Below, one piece after another: positions 57,448 to 64,000 of a stretch of 64,000 nt of DNA. How positions within the stretch are numbered: the first letter of the stretch is position 1; every line of letters starts with the position of its first letter. Source of the DNA: Coffea arabica (Eukaryota > Streptophyta > Magnoliopsida > Gentianales > Rubiaceae); assembly GCF_036785885.1 (NCBI RefSeq), contig NC_092322.1:15398466-15462465 (forward strand). The letters are read 5' to 3'. Under the pieces are notes generated by a model. That model was not told where the DNA came from, ran no database searches, and worked only from the letters and a program-made list of their open reading frames with translations. A program made the translations under genes and the position numbers.

Positions 57448-58096
57448 GTGGGTGGTGTCTGAAGCGGTTTGTGGGAGCCGCACAAAGCTGTATTGCCTAT
57501 GTAATGTTGAGAGAAAGCCATCTGAAAAGTAACATATTGGATGTGTTTCTTTCTCCAATTGAAGACCTGGATTTGACGGTTTTACAAGGTGAAGTTTTCG
57601 CACTCTCACCTTGCTGATCTTGTTTAAACTTATTTCATTCTTGATTAGTACAAATAGTGTGTGCATAATTTTAAAAGTGATCAGCGTCACCATATTTATG
57701 ATATTTGTATGTACTTGTACATTTTAAATGAATGCATCATTTATTTATAGTATCAATAATTTGTAAAGATCTTAAGCCAAAGACTGACTATCTAAGAGAA
57801 AATTACAAATCAAATGAGTAAACGAGTAACAGCAATATTCAATTTACCTAAAGTCAAATTCTTCACATTTATTAACACCTATCATGTATTAAATATATAA
57901 CCATTTTATATTAATCCACTTGCCTTCATTTGATCTTGATTAACATAGACTTAGGGCATCCTCACGCATTGCTTGAGGCTGAAAAAACTAGTATATATGA
58001 AAGAGTAGGGAGTTAGAAGGCCAAATGAATTTATACAGATTATATATGAAGAAAAGAAATATGCTTTTCTTGTAAATTCTCCGGCAATGAGCCCAA

Positions 58097-61000
58097 ATGA
58101 ATCTATCCTCCATTACTAGTACCTCTGCCTTCCAACTCCCATTGCTTCCAATCCCCCAGTCTCATGCCTCCAGGTAAGCTCTTCTCCCCACTTTCCCTTA
58201 AACCCCAAAAAGCTCCAAGAAGATTTCTGTTGATAGTTGATTCTGGTGTCTGGAATTTCTGCAGAAGTTGTGGGCTGGTCGAGAATTTGGCCATTGAGTG
58301 TCAGAGCTTGAGCTATTCAGTCACCACAAAGCAGGGGAAGTCGAAACCAATTCTTAAAGATTGCTCTCTTAGCATTCCTTCTGGGCAGCTTTGGATGCTT
58401 CTTGGTCCTAATGGCTCTGGAAAATCTACCCTCTTGAAAGTACTTACTAATTGTCAGACAAAAAATTTGTACTCTTTTATTTTTGTTATTTGGATTTTGA
58501 GTTGTTAAAGTTGCAGATTTTGGCTGGTTTGTTGACTCCAAGTGAAGGGTTCTTTCGTGTGAAAAAGCCTAGGGGTTTTGTGTTTCAGAATCCTGACCAT
58601 CAGGTGAGTCGATAAAGTTCTGGTTTTTTGTTTTGTAGTTTGTCCTTCTTTTCTGTTTTGGAAATTTTGTTCAAAGTTAAAATTTGGTTGCTGTTGAAGG
58701 ATTGCTTGAGGAATAGCATGTTAACGTTTCTCACTTTATGTAATTATCTTTGCTTAGGGAAAGAAATGATTTTGTTTTCTTTATCTTGGACTAAAATGTT
58801 TCCAGCTTGATGAACTCCAGGTTTTAAATTATGCTGCATAGTGGAAGTGATGATTAATCAATTGAGTGAGGGAGAATGGTCAGGGTGTCATGAGCTATTA
58901 ACATTTTGCCTTTTATAGTCTGCTGCTGTATTATTTTCATCGAAGCATGTGGGATTGGATATTACTGTGAAATTGAGAAAAATTGACATTATTGCTTGGT
59001 CTTGGTTCATATTTTAGGTTTGGGGATGAATTTGCTGTAGCTTTTACCAATGTGGTTGACGTTAGGTGTACTAAGAAAGACAAAAATTAGTTGTGTTTGT
59101 GCTTCTCTGGATTGGCTCGGCTTATGAAAATCAGTCTTGAGTTCACTTTAAAAACTATTTCATATTAATGTTTGGTAATGTAAGTTTTGCTCATCAGTTC
59201 TTGGATACTGCACTTAAGAGTCCTCATTCTCAAGGTGTTGGTCCTGAAATATGTCTCCTATTTAGCAACTAGCTACTACTATTGGAAGTCCTTCTGCAGT
59301 CCCTTAGCAATGAGCTTATAGGATATTCATGATGTGTGAATACCCTAAAGTTGGTGCTTATGTGATATCCATGATGTTGTTCAATGAGGATACGTATTTA
59401 TACTACATTGGAACATCGTCTGCCATGTAAATGAGCTTTCCTTTTCTTCTGTGAGCCATTGTTTACCATCCAATAGGAAGACTTTACGAGTATAGATAGC
59501 TAATGATGTAGGAGTAGTATGTCTAGTTTGGTTAAAGTTGAAGTAAACATGATGAATGCTTGATGGCCTTTCATGTGGAACTAAATGCATTATCACTCTA
59601 AGTTTTTGGATAGATAGATTAAACTTTTGGATGATAAGATTAATGTCCTTTGTTTTTTGATTAACAATAGTTTTGGGTCCTTTGACTTGTAGTTCAGTGT
59701 CTCCTAACATTACAAAGTGGTTAGCCTCTTCACAGACAAATAATAGACATTCTCTGACTGGCATTATATTCAACCTCTGAATGTTTAAACAACATGACTT
59801 GGCTTGTTTGGTTCTTGAACTGATATATAGAATGCAATCAATAATTTCTTTTGTGATAATATCTTTGACAAAATAAATTGTCTCTGTTGAAGTAGCTGAT
59901 TTGTGCATCATTGCATCATGTTAATGGTAACTCTTTGCTGAATGAAGGAGGACTCTTTGACAGGATTTTGGAGTTAAAGCACCTGATTTTTCTTCTTTAT
60001 TTGCTGTCTGTTCTTCAGCATGGGTATTACGTACAGTTTCTTTTCGACAAAGCTATGAGTACTAATTTCCTAGATGAATATATTTCATCTTACTTGCTAT
60101 CAGAATTTGATGATTTGAAAGATACTGAATAATTTGTAACGTGATTTGACAAAAAAGGAAAAAGGACAAGTACAAGATACATTTCAAATTGTCAAAGAAC
60201 AAAATCTACTTTGCTTGCAGGTGGTGATGCCTACTGTCAAAGATGATGTGGCATTTGGTCTAAGTAGATTTAACTTAACCTATGATGAGATTACATCCAG
60301 AGTTGAAAAGGCATTGGACGCTGTTGGCATGTATGAATACTTGCAAGTAAGTCATGGAGATGTCTTTATTGTAAATAACCATGTATATGTATCCAATCTG
60401 CAGCAGCTCTTAAGAGATGTTGCATTTCTTTTGTGCTTCTTAGAGACCAGTTCAAACTCTTAGTGGTGGTCAGAAACAAAGAGTTGCTATTGCTGGAGCT
60501 TTGGCAGAGAAATGTAAAGTATTGTTACTTGATGAGTTAACTACATTTCTGGATGATACCGATCAGGTACATTGCATCTTCTGGACCTACTATCTAAGTT
60601 AATATATGTACCGCCACTAAGATACAGAAGATGCTTCCTATGTACAGAAACATAAACTGAATGAGGTCTGGGTGAAGGGACAAAGAGATACTTCTTATCT
60701 GTCTGGCCTTTCCATGAAGACCAAAAATCATCCCTTTTGTACATGGCTCTGATATGGTTTGCTTGAAATAAATTATAAGGTTAAACTGTTTCTATGGTTA
60801 AAATGAAAGAAACAAAACTTTCTAGTTGATCTATTTTCTTTGTAGAAATTACAGAATATTTCTTATTGAGGTTGCAGAAAAAAATAGAGAAGTTGAGAGG
60901 GAAATTGAACTATAGAACTGTTCAGGAGTGAATTGGGAGGAAGCTAGTTATGTATAAGATTGTACTTGACAGACATTCATACTAAATTTTGGCTTTCAGC

Positions 61001-61611
61001 GAAAAGCATGAGAAACAAGAGAATTGAAGGTAAATAGCATTACAATGAGCACATCAGAGTTACCATCCTTTGACTAAGGAGAATAATAGAAGCATTGATT
61101 AGGAATATTGGATAGTAACTATTGTCTGAGGTGTAGAAATTTCAAAAGACTGGAAATACTAGAAAGAAAAAATTAAAAAGATATTGCAAGATGCGTCGTA
61201 ATGCAATGGCCAAACCTAGACGCCATAGATAGGTGTCATTGAGAAATATGGTTCTATTAGACAGCCATGAGATAAAACTTTTCTGTTCTCTATTCCAATA
61301 ACATACCATACAGAAAACCTTCTTTCCAAATTCTTTATCTTTAGAAGTTTTTCAAAAATGACACTGCTCTCTGAACAAGATTATTTGGTAACGTTTTCTA
61401 GGTTGGGGTGATAAAAGCAGTTAAAAGCACCCTGGCTAGTTCAGAAGGAATTACAGCTTTATGGGTAACCCATCGTTTGGAAGAACTCGAGTATGCAGAG
61501 GGAGCTGTTTATATGGAAGAGGGGCAGGTTGTAATGCACGGTGATCCTCCCACCATAAGGGGTTTTATTGAAGCTAGACAAGCTGCTTACATCAAACAAA
61601 TATATTCTTGA
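58097..61611 (+). CDS. ABCI10: ABC transporter I family member 10, chloroplastic (ECF-type ATPase)
   Basis: A soluble ABC ATPase matching plant ABCI10, which with ABCI11 and ABCI12 is thought to form a bacterial ECF-like transport module in the plastid envelope (metal homeostasis proposed). Exons: 58097-58173, 58265-58439, 58517-58603, 60221-60346, 60444-60566, 61402-61611; GT-AG, frame kept, 265 aa. The first 25 or so residues ([13 protein letters not shown]...) look like a plastid transit peptide. Motifs: Walker A GPNGSGKS at 73-80, Q-loop FQNPDHQ with Gln108, signature LSGGQKQR at 161-168, Walker B VLLLDE at 181-186, and H-loop WVTHR with His220. After Walker B it reads ELTTFLD, with Leu where most ABC proteins have Pro. 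There is no membrane domain, as expected for an EcfA-type subunit. The ATG at 58097 starts only 106 bp after the end of a Helitron-like element. Introns 3 (1617 bp) and 5 (835 bp) are the longest. Confidence 0.95.
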
Positions 61612-62658
61612 TCAAATGCATGCAATTTTGTAACCAGTCCATCTGTCTGGATTACTTTTATAGTTTCTATGTTGCAAGCATTTTATTTTGATTTATACCT
61701 CCCATGCTTCGTTTCTTTCACTTCTTCTCTCCTCAGACCTCCCCTTTTTTTTTTGTTACCTGTTTCAATTTCCTTGTCTTTCTCTTTCTGCAAATGCATC
61801 AATTCACTTGGCAGTGTTTTTCCCACATGGGAAGTTTCATTAAAGATTCTGGGCTTTGAATTGTGAACATTTGCACAAATTTGTACGTTTTCTTTCCTTG
61901 TTTTTGATATTTAAGGAGGGGGGAAAAAGGGTACTGCAGGTGCTGGGATTCATTTCATGCCGGAACTGTGAAAGCAGCATGTACGAGTTTTGAAGAGCCC
62001 ATATTCAGAGTTGACCCCAAAAACAAAAAAACAAAAAAAAAAAAAAGTGGGTAATGACTGATTTGATGCCTCAAAAGTTGAATTGTTGTTAATTTTTACA
62101 ACATTTGGTGTAAACCGGCATAACTTTAGTGTAAAATTTGAGTCTGTATAAAAATTACGATTACATTGAAATTGTACGAGTTTATACCCGATGAAGTTAG
62201 ATCTAGACAATTGATTTAAATTGGAACGTGTAAGACCCCAAGTCCGGATAGTAACAAACACTTGACTGGCTTCAAAATGATCTAGGGTTCAATGTAGTAG
62301 ACTCCTTGACCTTCTGGATATTCTGTATTGTAGTTTTCAAATTATTTAGTTATTTTTATGCCATTTTAGTCATTCTGTTAGTCATGTTGATTAATATTTC
62401 CTAAAGCAGTATACTCGAATACAGCCCTGATCACCAACCAGTAGCCTCTTCATTCTTGCCTCATGCACAAAGGTTGGTTTTGAGAGAAGTAAACATAGTA
62501 GTATCTCCAATTCTAATCTTTGGCTGCTCTCCAATTGTGTTCCAACAATTTGCTACCAGTTTGGCTACCATTTTCACAAATATCAACCAGCAGTGCTTGT
62601 TTAAGATCCAATCTACCTTCCAATTGTGTCAACTATAGGACCCTCATCCACTCCTACA
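61612..62658. other. 3' flank of ABCI10 and intergenic sequence
   Basis: It contains the ABCI10 3' UTR, an A-run near 62018-62046 and unassigned sequence. No gene is recognised. Confidence 0.4.
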
Positions 62659-62674
62659 GCAACCACCACTCTTG

Positions 62675-62871
62675 TTTTTTTTTGGTCTACACAGAGGTTT
62701 CTGGGTCCATGGACTGGTTACCGTACGACCCAACTAATCCTCTGCGGGTCAGGAGAGGCTGCCCAACATCACCGACCTAAGCACCTAGAATTCGAACCTT
62801 TGCGGTAGTACTCACCTAACTAGGCTACTACCACTAGCTCTAGTCCAGGGGGGCAAATGTGAATGCATATT
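62675..62871 (-). mobile_element. tRNA-derived SINE with 16-bp TSD
   Basis: It is flanked by identical GCAACCACCACTCTTG (62659-62674 and 62872-62887). On the minus strand it contains an A-box-like TAGCCTAGTTAGGTGAGTAC and a B-box GGTTCGAATTC about 30 bases downstream, then a body of about 110 bp and a short A tail (T-run 62675-62683 on the plus strand). This is the structure of an RNA polymerase III-transcribed plant SINE. The family is not identified. Confidence 0.85.
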
Positions 62872-63136
62872 GCAACCACCACTCTTGTTGCACGAGTTAG
62901 AAATAGAAGAATTCTGTAGACATTTTCATCTACATTTTTTCGACTTGCTTGATAATACCATCTTTCATCTTCTTGTAAAACAATATCCACAGAGCCTAGC
63001 AATTACATGTAAAATGCATAAAGTGCCTATGAAATCTGCAGTACTTAAGGTGTTCTTGCTCTTTGCTAGCAGGTACATGTCTGACTTATGAGCAATCTTA
63101 GGTCGTCAACTCTGACAATTTTGTCTAGGCACCAAC

Positions 63137-63305
63137 CAATGTTTTGAAAACCGGACCGGACCGGCCGGTTCGACCAATTGAATCGCGAACCGGCCATGGC
63201 ACCGGTCCAGTTCAATACCATAGTTGACTTTGCCAGAAAACCGGTCAAGAACTGGTCGAATCGTAAAAATCGCAGTTGAACCGCTATTGAACCGGTTTTC
63301 AACCT

Positions 63306-63308
<3 letters not shown>
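63137..63308. repeat. Dispersed CCGG-type repeat
   Basis: CAATGTTTTGAAAACCGG followed by GGACCGGACCGGCCGGTT-like sequence. It shares its start and several internal GAACTGGTCGAATC-type motifs with 29498-29813. Less diverged than that copy, so probably younger. Confidence 0.6.
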
Positions 63309-63345
<37 letters not shown>

Positions 63346-63425
63346 AAAATGCAGCTATCAAGATTCAAACTCAAGACCTTTGTAATAGAAGACCAATGTA
63401 TTAACCATTGCATCATCACATCTTA
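63309..63425 (-). mobile_element. Possible tRNA-like retroposon with poly(A)
   Basis: On the minus strand, GATGCAATGGTTAATACATT resembles an A-box region, and GAGTTTGAATCTTGA about 35 bases later resembles a B-box. A 35-base A-run follows. No target duplication was found, and it may simply be part of the adjacent repeat. Confidence 0.3.
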
Positions 63426-64000
63426 TTAGTTTTTTTTGATAACTTATTTATATAAATCAAACACTCATATTTCTTTTTTTTATTTTTCTTACAAAATCTC
63501 ATTCTCTCATGGCTCTTTCTTTTTAATTTTCAACTATCTCTCTCTCTATCATCTTTTTTTTTTGTCACTCCCTTTTTAATCAAATCTCTTTATTTTTAAT
63601 TTATTGATGTTTTCTTCCATCTTTTAATTTTGTTTTTGTCCATTTAATTAAAAAAAGTTAAAAAAGAATTATTTTTTTAACCCAAATTATTTAATGCTAC
63701 AACCAATCACTTTTATCTCATTTTTTATTTCTTATCAAGTTTACATTTCTATTTTCGATTTTCTTGACTTCCTTCGAACTCCAAACTTCCTTTTTTAAAT
63801 TGCAATATCTAAAACGTAAATTAAAATTTAAGTTCACAATATCTAAATTCTCATAGACGTGAATTTTGTATAATTTTAAAATATTGTGATATTTTTGGGT
63901 TGGATTTAGATATAATTGAAATTGAGATGAAATTTATTTGTTTTAACTTATAATTTAAAATTTTTTTTAAAAAAAATCCAAGTTATTAAAAAATAGTAAA
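63426..64000. other. AT/pyrimidine-rich sequence, no gene recognised
   Basis: Poly(T) and TCTCTC tracts with low complexity. Nothing could be assigned. Confidence 0.4.

Larger units (their letters stand above)
54587..57991 (+). mobile_element. Helitron-like element, carrying a nested hAT element
   Basis: The 5' end TCCTTACTATACTAAAAGTG follows an A and starts with TC, as Helitrons do. The 3' end has hairpin CCTCA (57960-57964) / TGAGG (57974-57978), 9 bases and CTAG (57988-57991), followed by T. Joining the flanks gives ...ATATA|TATATG..., consistent with insertion between A and T. Inside are repeated CAACTT[C/T]G[A/G]TGG(T/C)TTTT-like segments (54660, 56418, 56463), a 213-bp tandem duplication, the hAT element 56566-57447 and a GC-richer segment at 57456-57620. 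No Rep/helicase is recognised. Confidence 0.65.

Noticed and set aside
62785-62800. GGTTCGAA-like B-box considered as part of a tRNA gene
   Set aside because: No cloverleaf can be formed; the flanking duplication and A tail show it is a SINE.

Overview
The window is nuclear DNA of a flowering plant, most likely a eudicot. It is AT-rich, its genes have GT-AG introns of up to 2.7 kb, and the products are plant-specific or plastid-targeted. The space between genes is filled with plant-type transposons. The species cannot be fixed from the sequence alone. All splice sites were read by eye; each listed donor and acceptor keeps the reading frame.

Five genes look intact. (1) A plus-strand SNM1/Apollo-type metallo-beta-lactamase/beta-CASP DNA nuclease, 14221-20792, 4 exons, 539 aa. 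(2) Minus-strand ndhO, 22450-24040, 6 exons, 161 aa, a nuclear subunit of the chloroplast NDH complex. (3) A minus-strand CYP81-family cytochrome P450, 31466-33031, 2 exons, 492 aa. (4) Minus-strand CHLI, the ATPase subunit of Mg-chelatase, 39353-41363, 3 exons, 429 aa. (5) Plus-strand ABCI10, a plastid ECF-type ABC ATPase, 58097-61611, 6 exons, 265 aa. ndhO, CHLI and ABCI10 all serve the chloroplast, but nothing suggests that the five are co-regulated as a unit.

Layout: 1-14 kb holds a Ty3/gypsy reverse-transcriptase fragment, MULE-like and hAT-like MITEs and tandem repeats. 14-24 kb holds the nuclease gene and ndhO. 24-27.3 kb is AT-rich and ends in a Helitron-like terminus. 27.6-31.3 kb is a direct duplicate of the 3' half of the CHLI locus (38.0-40.75 kb) carrying a decayed CHLI pseudogene and four later insertions. 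The P450, a hAT-like MITE and a three-layer nest (LINE inside LINE, with a MITE inside the inner one) lie between the two copies. CHLI is followed by another hAT element and a tiny poly(A) retroposon.

44.9-58 kb is a transposon nest. A 7.77-kb LTR retrotransposon (45518-53285, minus orientation) has 2.6-kb LTRs, a tRNA-iMet-type primer-binding site, a polypurine tract and a 5-bp target duplication, but no coding capacity. It sits inside a Helitron-like element ending at 54578. A second Helitron-like element (54587-57991), itself carrying a hAT insertion, starts 9 bp further on. ABCI10 follows directly, and the window closes with a SINE bounded by a 16-bp target duplication and more repeats.

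No CRISPR, rRNA, convincing tRNA gene or prokaryotic-type system was found. The most interesting material is the transposon architecture: target-site duplications and empty-site comparisons give a relative history, and a Helitron-borne basic reading frame ends right at the terminal hairpin.
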